Shown here one piece after another: positions 1 to 11,360 of a stretch of DNA of 64,000 nucleotides. This stretch comes from Sarcomyxa edulis. Taxonomy: Eukaryota > Basidiomycota > Agaricomycetes > Agaricales > Mycenaceae. How positions within the stretch are numbered: the stretch's first letter is position 1; the number at the start of each line of letters is the position of its first letter. The stretch is from the NCBI GenBank assembly GCA_009761415.1, contig QUOL01000020.1:248001-312000 (forward strand). The letters are read 5' to 3'. The translations under genes were made by a program, and so were the position numbers. The notes under the pieces are model-generated. The model searched no databases, had not been told where the DNA came from, and saw only the letters and a program-made list of their open reading frames with translations.

Positions 1-1
1 G

Positions 2-1021
2 GACATTGTTGAAGGGACAGAGAAAGTGCCATCAGACACGACTGAGGTTCAGGCATGGACTAGGAAGGACATTCGCGCGTACTCCCTCATTTATTTCTTA
101 ATCGACTCTGACTTTCGAGAGACTATTGCCGAAACTAATTCGGGATCGAAGGCATGGTCACTTCTTATTCAGGAATATCAAAAGGACACATCCGCTACGC
201 GTCTGGCGCTCCGTAACCAGTTCTACTCCATTCGCCATGATCCTGCCAAGCCAATTGGAGTTTTCCTCGGATCTGTCCAGTCCACCGTTCGTCAACTCAA
301 TGATATTGGTCATAAGCCTACCGACTCTGAAATCTGCGACATTATTCTCCTCCGACTCCATCCTTCTTTCACCACTGTTCGTTCCGCTATCGTCGCTCGT
401 GAAAAAGCTCTCAAACTTGCTGATCTTATCGCAATGGTAAAGGAGTATGAGGGCAATGAGAATGTGGTGAAGAAGGCTGAGGGGGAGGGGAAGTTAGAGG
501 TGAAGCAGGAGGTGAAGGCTGAAGAGAATGAGGCAATGTACGCCAGGGATAGAGGGAAGGGACGAGGTGAACATAGAGAGCGGGATTTTGATTGGGGGAA
601 TACAATGGAAAGGGAAGGGGTCTGCTTCCGATGTGGACGTCCGAACCACCAAGCTGCGAGGTGTGTTGCGGATATGCCCAAAGAGGTGAAGGAAAGGATT
701 CTTCATGCAGGTATCGCGACTGTGGAAGACGACGACGACGATCTTAGTCTTCCTAACGTGGCGTTCTTTGTCGATGACGTCAACACCAACATTACTGTTG
801 GGACCGTTGGGCTCGACGACATGTCCAATCACTCTTCTTCTGGCCTTACCGGTGTTTCGAACTCACCCAAGTCAGACGTAGGTTTCGGGAATCAGGGGGT
901 GTATGATGCTGAAAGGATTGAGGGGGTGCAGGGAACAAGGGGGTGCAATCCGAAGAGAGGGAAGCTGAGGTCTAGGCGAGGTCGCAAGCGTGAGGAAGAA
1001 GATAGGTCATTTTACATTTGA
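2..1021 (+). CDS. copia-type retrotransposon gag polyprotein, 5' partial
   Basis: The frame is open from the window edge, so the true start lies upstream. No ATG is needed, because the residues before the first Val codon (DIVEGTEK) already read as copia gag. The N-terminal two thirds is the helical UBN2/DUF4219-like region of Ty1/copia gag. A CX2CX4HX4C zinc knuckle (CFRCGRPNHQAARC) lies at about 623-664 and in this family binds RNA for packaging. An acidic stretch (DDDDD) and a basic tail (RSRRGRKR) follow, then a TGA at 1019-1021. No protease, integrase or reverse transcriptase follows. About 20 bases after the stop there is a purine tract and a probable LTR. The element is therefore either gag-only and non-autonomous or internally deleted. 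Confidence 0.8.
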   Translation, partial: DIVEGTEKVPSDTTEVQAWTRKDIRAYSLIYFLIDSDFRETIAETNSGSKAWSLLIQEYQKDTSATRLALRNQFYSIRHDPAKPIGVFLGSVQSTVRQLNDIGHKPTDSEICDIILLRLHPSFTTVRSAIVAREKALKLADLIAMVKEYEGNENVVKKAEGEGKLEVKQEVKAEENEAMYARDRGKGRGEHRERDFDWGNTMEREGVCFRCGRPNHQAARCVADMPKEVKERILHAGIATVEDDDDDLSLPNVAFFVDDVNTNITVGTVGLDDMSNHSSSGLTGVSNSPKSDVGFGNQGVYDAERIEGVQGTRGCNPKRGKLRSRRGRKREEEDRSFYI

Positions 1022-1030
1022 CAATCCGCG

Positions 1031-1291
1031 CAGAGGGGGTGTGTGAGGTTAGGATTCTGTGGGCTGCGCGGACGTTCTGCCACCCGGTAAATAGTTACAA
1101 ATACGTTTCGGCTATCTTCGAGCCTCGCCAGCTCATCGTCTCTGTTTGTTCTACAACCAATCTATTCGTGTTCGGGATTCCTCTTTTCTAAATCTCCTTC
1201 GAGCACGACGTTAACAGCCGAGCCTTCAGGCAACCTTGAGCGATTTGGCACTGGGAGTGAGACTCTGGGCCAACTCTGGGCTCGATAAACA
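1031..1291 (+). mobile_element. probable polypurine tract and 3' LTR of the gag-bearing copia element
   Basis: A purine run (CAGAGGGGG, about 1031-1039) is followed at once by TGTGAGGTTAGG. The candidate LTR runs about 250 bases from TG near 1040-1042 to CA at 1291 (GATAAACA). Purine tract plus TG...CA is the standard 3' end of an LTR element, and its place right after the gag stop fits. The matching 5' LTR lies outside the window, so LTR identity and target-site duplication cannot be tested here. Confidence 0.45.
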
Positions 1292-2022
1292 TTTACTAAG
1301 CTAAGACTAAGACATGTCTATATATTTGCATGCTCAGATACACTTTCTGTGTGGTCAGGCCATACAGAAACCCCTCCCCCGTTACAGAAGCCCATGTCGA
1401 CGACGAGGCGGTGCGAAGCTTGTCGGTGGCGGTGCTTCGGAATTGCCCGCCAGAAAAACTCGTATCGAGTGATCTTGGAGGCCAATTTGAGGCAGTCTCA
1501 AGGCAGTCTGAGTTGTCTTCAGGGATCTAAGCAGATAATTGGTACCAGACTTGCCTGTGATGCAGTTTTGTAGTGATTCTCCTGGCGCGCGCGCGCCATC
1601 GTCTCGCGCGCGGGTAAGAACAGAGAGAGCGCGGAAATTATTTTTTGTACAAAGGAACCGTCATAGTATAGTATCCTCGAAAGCAGAGTTCAAACGTTCA
1701 AAGCAGAGATGACATTCAACAAGATAGCTAGCGAAGAGACGGAGACGGAGACGATGCTACATACAAACTGACGGGATATAGTACTAGATATATGGATATG
1801 GATATGGGTTCGCGTGGTATAAACTACTTACTACGATAAATCAAGACGAGAGTACGGACAATAATAAATGTACGAGTAGCGGAGTTAGAGCAGGGGGTCG
1901 GATAGCGGGCGATAAACTAAAACAAAACAAAACGACAAGCAAGTTATGCGATACGTCCGAGGGGGCGATGGGGAGGTCTTCGTTCTTGAGAACATTTTTT
2001 TGGTGCGGCGGATTGGACGCCA
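1292..2022. other. intergenic region with a Z-DNA-prone palindrome
   Basis: I see no supportable gene in this stretch. It contains a perfect 16-base palindrome, TGGCGCGCGCGCGCCA (1583-1598), followed by a second CGCGCGCG run. Near 1780-1810 there are short GATATG repeats. The right part is the 3' flank of the Hsp20 gene. Confidence 0.6.
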
Positions 2023-3307
2023 TCATTGTATGAAAATATCGTGCATATCTTCAGACGGGGCCGGTGTCCCACAAGGTATTTTCAGCGTCAGAATTCCATC
2101 CCGTAATTCAGCTTGCAGATCTTCCGGCTAGAGGGGAACAGATTCAGACACCACACTCAACACGTCGGCAACGCAGGAGAGTCATGGAGACACGGGTAGT
2201 AGAGAGGAGAAGGAACAGGCAAAGGCTCACTTTAAGATCAGAAGGGACTGCGAATGTTCTTGTGAATAAACCAAACTTCCTCTCTCTCACGGAATGCAAC
2301 GGAGACATCATCGCTTGACCTTGACTTTCCGGGAATACAGGTCTTGATATACCGTGTACGGTGACTTGTCTCACTCGATTGTACATGCATGTTGATAGCG
2401 TGACTTTGAGGTCTGATCTCTTCACGCCAGGTAGCTCAAGCATCGCTGTAAGCACCTTACTATCGGGGTCATAGTACACGTCCGTACGTATTATGAAACG
2501 ATGAGGTTGAGGGGGCGGGGGAGGTGGTAGTTCAGCCCTGGGTGGAGGCATCGGAGGTAGCATGCTGCCTATGGCGGGGGGAAATGGCGAGCTAATAGAC
2601 GAATAGTTCAGCTACGTCGTTCGTCTGAAGGTGGGAACATACTTTGTATAAGGACCAACTCCCCCGGGCACAAAATCTGGCATCCTACCAGGTGGTACTC
2701 CCATGACTGGCGATGGGAGAGGCACCGATGACCTAGAACCAGAACCAGATGCTTGTCCCATCTGCGCATATCGAGCCTGCTCGCCTTCCGTTACAACTCG
2801 ACGTTGAGGTACAGCTGTTTGCGGTCTGCGGTAAGGATGGGCTCGAGCTTTGGGTGCTTGATCGTGATGCCTGAGAAGTAAAGAAGTACCAGCCGCTGGG
2901 CTAGTGCTAAGAGTTATAGTCTCAAGGTTGGATGGTTTCACATCATCCCCAGACGAAGCAGCAGCTTCTGACCTTCCCTCCTGGATAGTATTGAGACGTG
3001 AAGATCGGCGTCGCGTGTCAGTGCTACCACCGTCGCGTCGTTGGCTTGGAACGATGCGTTCTGGTTCGATGAGATGCGCTGTCGGTACGAAGATTTGCTG
3101 CGGCTGCTGTTGTTCCTGATGTTGCTGCTGGTAATCTTGATGCTCCTGCTGCTCCTGCAAGTGCTGTTGTTGCTGTTGTGGGGTTGGAAAATTCAGTTCA
3201 AGTTGTTGTTCTACCACTTCCCACGGGGAACGCGCGTCGAGTGGAGTAGAAGGCGTCGAATAATTTTCAGGAAATCCTTGTTGGCCATGATAAGGATTAT
3301 ATGACAT
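2023..3307 (-). CDS. small heat-shock protein (Hsp20/alpha-crystallin domain) with long Q-rich N-terminus
   Basis: Three exons on the minus strand, 3307-2616, 2564-2231 and 2127-2023, join in frame to 376 aa. The last 130 residues form an alpha-crystallin domain. Strand 2/3 reads TAMLELPGVKRSDLKV, and the final exon gives PEDLQAELRDGILTLKIP, the conserved A-x-x-x-n-G-v-L motif of Hsp20 proteins. Before it lies about 230 residues of low-complexity sequence: a poly-Gln/His/Glu stretch, a Pro-rich linker and a tyrosine-bearing start MSYNPYHGQQG. I chose the ATG at 3307; an in-frame upstream ATG at 3406 would add 33 residues of poor composition. Hsp20 proteins are ATP-independent holdases that bind unfolding clients. 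The N-terminus is much longer than usual for the family and may drive condensation, which is inference. Confidence 0.85.
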
Positions 3308-3700
3308 GACGGAGACTTGTAAAGATGGGAAGGCGGGATCTCGGGAGGATCGATCATTTATAGGGCGGGATGAGTGACTCGATAAGGCGGCGGTTCCGAC
3401 GAACAATGTGCTGTCGGGATTCGGATCTGAAACACGAGGGGCGGGGTTACCAAATGTGGTAATAGCCGATCAATGTTCGACGGCGACTTGGCGGCCTAAA
3501 CTTCGGACGTTTCATCGCACTCCCATGGTTGTCATCTACCAGTTTTTATTTTCAGGTATCCAGTTTACGCTCCATCGATATCACCGAGTCCGATATGCTT
3601 TACAAAGATCTGAGTAAGGTGCTTATCTACGCTGGGACCAAAATACACGGTCTCTCTTGTTTTTATATCATCTGGTCAACTTCAGATACCCATATTCTAA

Positions 3701-4808
3701 ATGGCAGAGCTCCCCCCTTTTGAGCTCAGTGCTTCTGGTTTCAAGTTTACCCAATCCCCCAATCCCGGATGGACCTACGGCCAGAAAATCGATGCCACAG
3801 CGGCTGGAAGGGAGTGGTTGGCAGGAGAGGAAGCGGGATGGAAGGTTATCGATGGCTCTACGGAGGATCCTGTGTATGTATTCATCGAACGCTTTGTCCA
3901 TGCTATCATTGATCAATATACGTGTTCTGTAGACAACTATACAAGCTGATGATCAGCGGTATCATTCCCAGGCCGATCGCATTCGTATCGACCGTCTCAG
4001 AGGACGGTGTCGAGAACCTCGCACCTTTCAGGTATGTATCCTTACGGCTCATCCAAAGCCTTCACCTCGACTAACGATCATCAGTTGGTTTAATCAGGTG
4101 AGCACAGAACACTCTGAAACTAGGCTAGTCAATGTGCTTACCCATCTCACATATCTAGGTCGCGGCTAGTCCACCTACGATATCCATATCGGCCAGCAAT
4201 GCACCCCCTCGCATCAAGGACACCACCACCAATATCAAAACCACCAAGGGGTTTACCGTCAACATCATCAGCGAACCATGGATAGAGTCCGCTAATGTGG
4301 CCTCCGTCGACGCTCCTGCAGGCGTAGGAGAGTGGCCCATGAGTGGATTGACCAAAGAGAAGAGTGTACGCAATATCTCGGAAATTTCAGTCCCTGTTAA
4401 TCTCTTATCGATTGAACCCACAGATCCTCGTCAAGGCCCCTCGTGTCAAAGAGAGCGCCTTTTCCATGGAATGCGAGGCAAGTATCATATGCTGTTCTCT
4501 AGGCCCGGATGTTCAGTCTAAATCTAACGCATCTTGATGCAAAACAGTTCCTTCAGGCCATCGATATAATCCACCCAACTACAGGACGAGCGAACTCTAC
4601 TCTCATCCTCGGCACGGTTAAGTACATCCACGTCCGCAAAGACGTCCTCAACGAGAAGGGCCTAGTGGATCCAGCAAAGCTCAAACCTGTGGCCAGGTTG
4701 GGGGATATCACTTACGCATCACTTGGGGACGGTTTTAGATTAACCAGGCCGAGTTGGGAGACAGAAGGAGAAACGATCAAGGAAGCCGTCAAGTCTGTTT
4801 CCGAATAA
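3701..4808 (+). CDS. flavin reductase-like / FMN-binding split-barrel protein
   Basis: Six exons, 3701-3873, 3933-4031, 4085-4097, 4159-4365, 4424-4477 and 4548-4808, give 268 aa in one frame. The core IIPRPIAFVSTVSEDG, then LAPFSWFNQVAASPP and KDTTTNI...GFTVNII, is the signature of the flavin-reductase-like (DIM6/NTAB) FMN-binding barrel. Members bind FMN and reduce flavins or act as small flavoenzymes; the substrate cannot be told from sequence. Two gene-structure oddities stand out. Exon 3 is only 13 bases (it codes SWFNQ across its borders). The last intron starts with GC in the context AG|GCAAGT, a classic GC-AG intron. No signal peptide is seen, so it is probably cytosolic. Confidence 0.88.
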
Positions 4809-5044
4809 TCAATCACATATCCTCAGGCCAGGGCTATGAAGGTTCGTCGAAATCATGTTGTTTTGTAACTGTATATGTCATTCAAGAGGAGAGCAATCAT
4901 ACGGGTATCGAAGCGAAAGAGACATACAAGTCGAAGCTGGCGTCAGAAAGCTATGGATCGAGACCTATAATATAAAGGTAGGTTCAAAGAGAAAGAAAAC
5001 CAGATGTATATACAAAGAAAGAGGATATTACAAGCGTTCAGTAA

Positions 5045-7971
5045 TCAGAAGTCATAGCCCTCGACCTTGAACACCTCTCCATAGCGAAGATATCCATCCA
5101 TTATTTTGAGGATGGGTTCTGGAAGCCCCATGCTGAGCAGTGTGAAAGAAATTTTGGCATGCCCGTGGGTTTGTCCAAGCTTGAAGAAACTCCGGGCGAT
5201 AAGAGTCGGATACTGCGAATGTGAACGCGTAATTTCAGTAAAAAAGCGACAATAGTGGCATCTTCGTTTTCCAACGCACCGTCATTTCCGTGTATTCAGC
5301 ATACTGATATGCTGCAACACGAATAGCAGTCTGTATCGAACGTTGGATATCGCCTTCTTCGGCATACATTTCCATCAGCTTCGACCATGGTTTATACGAA
5401 TATCGAGGTGTATCGAGACACCGTTGATATGCTTCCTTCGCCTCTTCCTTGTGATGAAGTCGAAGCCCCAAATCGCCCAAGATCTCCCATTCTAGACCAG
5501 TCTTGCGATAGGCGACGTGTTGCGTCTTGAAATGCGCAACTTCCGCCCTGAAAATCGTCCATACGCGTAGATCCTATACGAGCAACCAATACGTTAGTCC
5601 AAATGACTGACGACTGAGAAGGAAATGAGGGATGAATCACCTCATATAGAACCATGAACAGATTATCTAGCCACCTTTCACATAACCTCTTATTGCTGAA
5701 AGAGAATGGCTCCTGTCCAGCGTTGGCGGCAGCATCGACACCCTCCTGTTCTCCTTCCCCTGCAGCAGCTTGTACAGGCTTCTCTAGCGCACCTATAGGC
5801 TTCACCCCATTCCCATTCTGCTTTGCTTCACCGTTCACAGGATTGCCTCCGGTACTTGGCGGGTCGTCATCTATACCGCGACCGGACTCTGTCGAGATAC
5901 GAATGATAGGGATACTATTGGAGACGTCGAGCGATCCGCCAGCACCGTCCACTGTCGAAACAGATCGATGACTATGCGGTGAAACCATACCACGAATCGA
6001 CGCATCATCGTCTTCCGCCGATGCCAGCGACGCAAGAGTGGTACCCTCAGAATAGGTCACACCGTTCGCATTGACATTGTCATCTTCAGGCATACCCACC
6101 TGCCCAGCATCGCCATCCGGATGTTCCTCCATCTTCAGTGACGATCCTGTTGCTACTTGGTTGATGTCGCCTTGAGCCTTCTGCTGACGATATTCTTCTT
6201 CCATCACAAAGACGGAACTCCGGGTCTTGAGGAGCTCGTCCCATCCGATTTGAGATACCAATCGAGTGAGAAGAGCGTACGCCCTCGCCCATGTCCCTCG
6301 CAGACCGGGAGCGGGTAGCCGTTGTAGGGCCGGGTCAGCCTGCGACGAACAAGTGAGGTTGAATTTTGAGATAATAGGTCAAAGAAGGGGCTTGACGCAC
6401 CTCGTCGTCCTCTGTCTTCTGTCTCTCTGGTAGAACGTCACCAATGCTTCGCTGGAACGGAAGATGAACGCGCGCTGGCGTGAGATTACGATGGGCGTCG
6501 CGTCCATTGAAGGTGAACATAGGACACGAATTCAGAGTCAAGAGAGCCTACGATATACTCAACGTCAGTCGAGCACCCCGATATGCACAAACGCAACCCA
6601 CCGATTCGAATTGTCCCAAATCGATGTACAAATCGGTAAGCTTTTCCCAAGTAACAAACTCGCTCGGAGCACAGTTGACCGCCTGTCTCGCCAGCTTCAG
6701 AGCCCACTCGTGTTTTCCCTTTGACCGCAAAAAGTCGCACTGGACGTGGAGCAGGGTATAGGATTGTGGTGTTTGCTTCATAGCTGCGCACATGATCTGC
6801 GCGGCTTTCACTTCTTCGTCTGTAGACATGCACCTCTTAGTCAACATAAAGCAGCGGAAAGTGCATTGCGTGGACTCACTCATTCCGATGTAACTCTTCG
6901 CCAACAGAGAGGCCACTTCAGGCTCCTTCACAGCAACTTTCTCGAACAGATTCGCAGCCGGCTGGAATCGTCCGCTCTCTCCGAAATACTTGAGAATTCC
7001 CGCGGTAAGATGGTTGGACACGACGGTCGCGACCTGGATCTCTGGGTCCGACCCGACTTGCCAGCCTTCCCAAGTTCTCGCAAGTAAGTAACTAGGCTGA
7101 TGACATCGACTGCGCACGCACCTTTGAGGAAGAGCTCTTCCGCAGCCTTCAGAAACCGTAGTTCGCCCTCGGGAGATGTTATTGGATCGAGTTTGCGATA
7201 GGCGTCTAACCAGTATGTAGGGTCGTCGGAATAGATGATCGCTCGGAGGATAGCTGACACGTATGTTTCTTGCCACATCTCAGGGGTCGCCTCGTGTCTG
7301 ATGGAGTGAGCTGGTGACTGCAAGGACTGAGTTGACTGCACGTACCGTTCTCCTCGTAAATCAATCACGTAGGCGTTCACCCCTCCCGGAATCTTGACGT
7401 CTACGCGGATATCGACTCTTGAAAAGGCATTGAAGCAGCTGTACATCGAGATTCTGGTTAGGTGCAAGGAAATGGGCGCGCCAGAGAGACTCACCAGTAA
7501 CACCCATTCCTGACCTTCCACGTTGGCCCTTTTGAGAACCACGCCGAACTATCTTCGATAGAGTATGTGAGAGAATTGATGTAGGCGGCGAGTGAAGCAG
7601 AGGATTCCGCGTCAACTCCGGAGATATAATGGTATGAACCGAGCTGTAGAACGCAATCAGAGGTCGCGCATAGTGATGCTGTAGAAATGACGAGGACGCA
7701 CGTCTCGTTGACCAGATTTTCCTGTAGTCTTGACTACATGGCACAGATCAGGAGGACCCAGTTCTCTGAATGTCGCTGTTACGAGAAAAAGTCAGGAGCG
7801 TCGGATAGTGGCAACGCGATACTCACATAAACTTTCTGTTCGAGCTGTAAGTGATTCACCCAGTTCGACCTGTTGTGCCAAAGATTAGCGACAAGGTGGG
7901 GTTTGTCTTGAGTCGGTGCTCACCTCGAATAATTCTGGTATGTCTTTGAACGCTGCCGACGCCTCTGTCAT
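5045..7971 (-). CDS. Chs5p-Arf1p-binding protein (ChAPs family, exomer cargo adaptor)
   Basis: A multi-exon minus-strand gene starting MTEASAAFKDIPELFE (ATG at 7971) and ending VEGYDF at 5045. Recognisable blocks in order are GVNAYVIDLRGERY, MWQETYVSAILRAIIYSDDPTYWLDAYRKLDP, a TPR-like block with LARQAVNCAPSEFVTWEKL.DLYIDLGQFE, ALLTLNSCPMFTF, then DLGLRLHHKEEAKEAYQRCLDTP. These match the ChAPs family (yeast Bch1, Bud7, Bch2, Chs6). Those proteins with Chs5 form exomer at the trans-Golgi and carry cargo such as chitin synthase to the plasma membrane. TPR repeats are the Chs5 and cargo contact surface in the family. Fungi with one copy usually resemble Bch1/Bud7. A Gly/Asn/Pro-rich disordered insert (about 5700-6200) separates the two conserved halves. 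Confidence 0.88.
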
Positions 7972-8410
7972 TCTGAAAGTCGTTGAGGTCAGAGGGAAAG
8001 AGGCAACTTTAATGGTCTGGCCCAAGTCTGGCTAGTGGGTGCTTTCCTACAGCCTGCATGTCAAATAGCAGGTACAGCCACCGACTAAGTACCCCCGTAC
8101 ATAGCACTGTTGTAGCACTGCCTATAAGCGCTGACTCAAGAGTATACAGCAGGTGAGTATGAACCCGTATACAGGTTAACGCTGTATTAGTATTTGGAAC
8201 GTTGAGCAGCGAGGACGTTGTATTTGAATCATGGCTAAGCTGCATGCCTTCGTCTTGCATACACGAATGGTAGGTACACAATAATTTTATTGGATCAAGT
8301 ACAGGACTTATTGAACAAAGCTTGAGGGTATAGGATTAGGACACTAGCGGTATAAGAAGGAGGATACAGACAAAGGAATGCAGAGCAATGGAAATCTCCA
8401 CATAGCGTCA
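7972..8410. other. intergenic region, nothing recognised
   Basis: Between the start of the ChAPs gene and the 3' end of the BTB gene. I find no coding potential, RNA gene or repeat that I can support. The left end must hold the ChAPs promoter; no clear TATA box is seen. Confidence 0.5.
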
Positions 8411-9995
8411 TCATGATTTCACCGTTGTCGAAGGTTTCATAGACCGAAACAACGCAGAAAGAACGGTCCCAGAATCGCGGTACTTGCCACTTGCAATGTC
8501 CTCTACAATACCCGGGAACGCGGACGAAGCTTGGATTTTGTCCCAGTGCTTGAGGGCGAAATTTAGTTCTACATCAGAGATTGCTTTATACCTGCGTACA
8601 AACTTCTGAGCAAATGCGGAGGAAACATGAAAAGTGAGACGGCGAGCATATAGAATGTACCTCGATGTGAACGTCGACAATAATTCAGTTAAAATAATTT
8701 CTTCAGTCAACTGACTTTTGATGTGATCTAACGAAAGTTCGGAGAGGCGCGATATCCCAAGCTTTCGAACGATAGTCAAGAACAATATAGAAATAGACTA
8801 GCCTGTCTTGCATACCTTGTCAGCTAGGCGGTACATCGATTTTGCTGAAGGCTTCGGGGGCAAACCGTCCTCGTACGCCTTTTTAGAGCGAGTCCGTACC
8901 AAGCCTCTTGAGGTGAGCGGTGCGAACGATATATTCGAGGTGCACAGGTAATGGAGCATAGCCCGCCAACTATATGCACACGATGATTACCTGTAATTTG
9001 CTTTGGAAGGAAGGGAGAAACTCACGTAACATAGGCAACATCTTGAATGATCATGACTTTCCCAACTCGTCCATCTGAAGTACTACTATTATCTGAAAGT
9101 CCACTATCGGTCGTATCTAAAACGTCCATCTCTGTGAAGCTCAATATTGGACAAGTCTTTGTATCAGAGAGTAATGACGGACGTACCTTCACCTTCGTCT
9201 TCGTCTTCGTCTTCGCTAAAGTATCCCATGTCGCTGTCAGAGTCATAATCGTAATGTTCGTATGAGGCGATCGATGAAGGCTCGTCAAAGGATTTCAGGT
9301 TCGATTCAGAGAAGTCCGATATCCCTGTTTCCAGGATCAAATATTCAATCTCAAGACACGAGTTTTTCAAGATCTGTCTGGCACTCACACGGCTCGAAAA
9401 ATTCGGATCGTCCGCGAAGGAATTCCGAGGACACATAAAGTGGGAGAGGATCTTCGATTCCGCGACCGGAGACGCAAAAGCGTGAAAAGAGGAAAAATTT
9501 GACATCCACGGGCATAATATCGTGTCCTCGAAGCAAGCGAGAGATTGATCGTTGGACAACTAAAGAGTCATCACTAGGGGGTGCAGGAGCCTTGGAGCTG
9601 ATCCTGACCGTTATGAGAAACTCATCAGCTTGTTGCGTGTCGGTATTGTCGCGCAATAATTCGTCCCAGCTACATATTTTAATCCATCCTGGAGGAGATG
9701 TAGCAATGTCCACAAACTGACATCTACGAGAAGAGATGATCGGGGCCCCAATTCGACGCAATGTTTTGACGTGAGCATAGAATTGTGAGATGGTGGATGA
9801 TGGTGGAATGTGAAAGAACAGGCCAGTATTGCTTTTTCCCACAGCAGGTATCCTCAGCTCTATCTTCCACCCACTAACCAGTTCTACAATCCGTACATGG
9901 GAGCGTTCCGGCGCAAGTCTCGAGATACGGGTGAACTTGACGTGCGCATATATGCCGTTGAAATCATTGCTTTTGATGGTCACAGTGGAGGACAT
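8411..9995 (-). CDS. BTB/POZ-domain protein (MATH-BTB-like architecture)
   Basis: A minus-strand multi-exon gene. The first exon gives MSSTVTIKSNDFNG...WKIELRIPAVGKSNTGLFFHIP, which has the look of a divergent MATH-like N-terminal domain. Later exons give DVKFFLF...PLYVSSEFLRGRSEFFE, the beta1/alpha2 region of a BTB fold, then a very acidic insert (DYDSDSDMGYFSEDEDEDEGEG), AYVTWRAMLHYLCT and LADKLGISRLSELSLDHIKSQLT. The last matches the end of BTB and its three-box-like helices. BTB proteins are typically Cullin-3 substrate adaptors. The MATH call is weaker than the BTB call. The ATG at 9995 is preferred; an in-frame ATG at 10121 adds a hydrophobic stretch that could be a signal peptide but would be odd for this family. 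Stop at 8411-8413. Confidence 0.7.
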
Positions 9996-10267
9996 CCTGT
10001 CGGGAAGATCGAGTGAGCTTGAGTTGGAGGGTGCCAACAATGTTGCAATGATAATGAGCGCTAGAGCTTGAGGACCTCGACTTTTCGCGAAGGTCGGAGT
10101 TCGGATTGCATCAAGCGTCACGAATCACAAATCACGATACACTGTCACAGTCACTTCAACTTGGTTTCAAAACTTGCTCCTCCGAGTCAGTTTCTTCCAC
10201 TTAGCTAACATCATCTCTTCTTACACATCCTCTAGAATCTTTCTCTTGTGTTTTAATAGGATTTGAC

Positions 10268-11360
10268 ATGGGTCAATCCTTCATATTCTTCAACATCGAT
10301 AAACGACAATGCTGGGGAGGCGCTAAATTTGGCGAAATGCTTCCGTCAGGAGGTGGCACAATTCTCAAGTTATGCGGTGAGATCAGACCAGACTTGCCAG
10401 ATGATCCGCTGGAAGGGCATCCCTATGTTCAAGCTCAGAAAATTGATGTTCACAAGTGAGTAGTGCCTTTTTAACATCCTATCATGTTCACTAAGTATCA
10501 TCTGCCACTGCTTCTCGCATGTCAGGGCCAGTTTGTCCGATTTCCCCGTCGAACTTCAGTCCGCGATATTCGAAGAACTTCAAGACCCAATTGATGTTTT
10601 TGCACTATGCCTATGCTCCATTCACTTCTGGATGGTCGGTGTCCGCCGTCTCAAAGCACTGTATATCGATGATTACTTCCGAGACAATTGGGCAGGCGAC
10701 CGCATCATTTGCTTGGGAGACTACGCAGACGATCTTCCGGGCAGGAATGCTCACCGATGCAGAGCTCAAAGAGCACGGACTCGACCAGCTTGTTCCACCT
10801 AATCTTTACAACGCTTTCAGCGACGTGTTCGGACACAAAGCACCTCCTTCCCGTCTTGCCTACTTGCAGATGAAGAGACGCTGCCCTCAATATATATATG
10901 ATCGGTCTACGCGTCACATTCGTGATTTATACAAGTTCGATTTCGAGCCATGGATGTTTCACACCACAGCTAGCATTTGTTATCATCATAACGCTCCCCC
11001 AGATTCTACTTGGGTTCTTCGAAATCTCTCGAAGAAGGTGTATGTTCGCGCCGACAAATTTGCGTTAGATCCAGAAGACATCGGACCTGATCCTTGGACA
11101 ATTAAGGGAATGTCCTTTGGGAGCTTGGTCGCATCACGGATCGCCTGGTCTTCTGATTCGTCCATGGCGATGCAGTACTCTCATGATCATGATCTGCATA
11201 GAGGAGTCTGGGCTGGAGACCGTTTGACATCGTTGACATTCAGAAAGTCGAGGAGGGTTGGATTGATGTGACTGCAGAGGCTAAGAAAGAGCTTGGGGAA
11301 ATATGGGAATCGGAATTTGGAGATGACTGGGAGGAGATAGTCGTGGAATCCGGCCTGTAA
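10268..11360 (+). pseudogene. F-box-like family protein, copy A, with two frameshifts
   Basis: Exon 1 (10268-10455) codes MGQSFIFFNIDKRQCWGG. A GT-AG intron follows and exon 2 starts at 10526 with an F-box-like stretch, LSDFPVELQSAIFEELQDP. Compared with copy B 2.5 kb downstream, one base is gained near 10738-10745 (CCGGGCAGG versus CCGGAAGG). One base is lost near 11220 (GACCGTTTGAC versus GACCGGTTTGAC). The two shifts cancel, so the ends are in frame with each other and the middle 160 residues read in another frame. Everything else is conserved with copy B, including LRNLSKKVYVRAD and the C-terminal VEEGWIDVTAEAKKEL. This is either a young pseudogene or two base-call errors. The promoter region shares a stretch with copy B (CATCCTCTAGAATCT). 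Confidence 0.7.

Noticed and set aside
1330..1573. Two overlapping short plus-strand frames of 66 and 74 codons
   Set aside because: No family signature, poor codon pattern, and overlap in different frames. They lie in sequence that looks like decayed transposon flank.
9022..9288. Minus-strand frame opposite and out of frame with the acidic BTB insert
   Set aside because: It is a shadow of the BTB gene's exon, and its Lys/Thr repeats mirror the Asp/Glu-rich insert.
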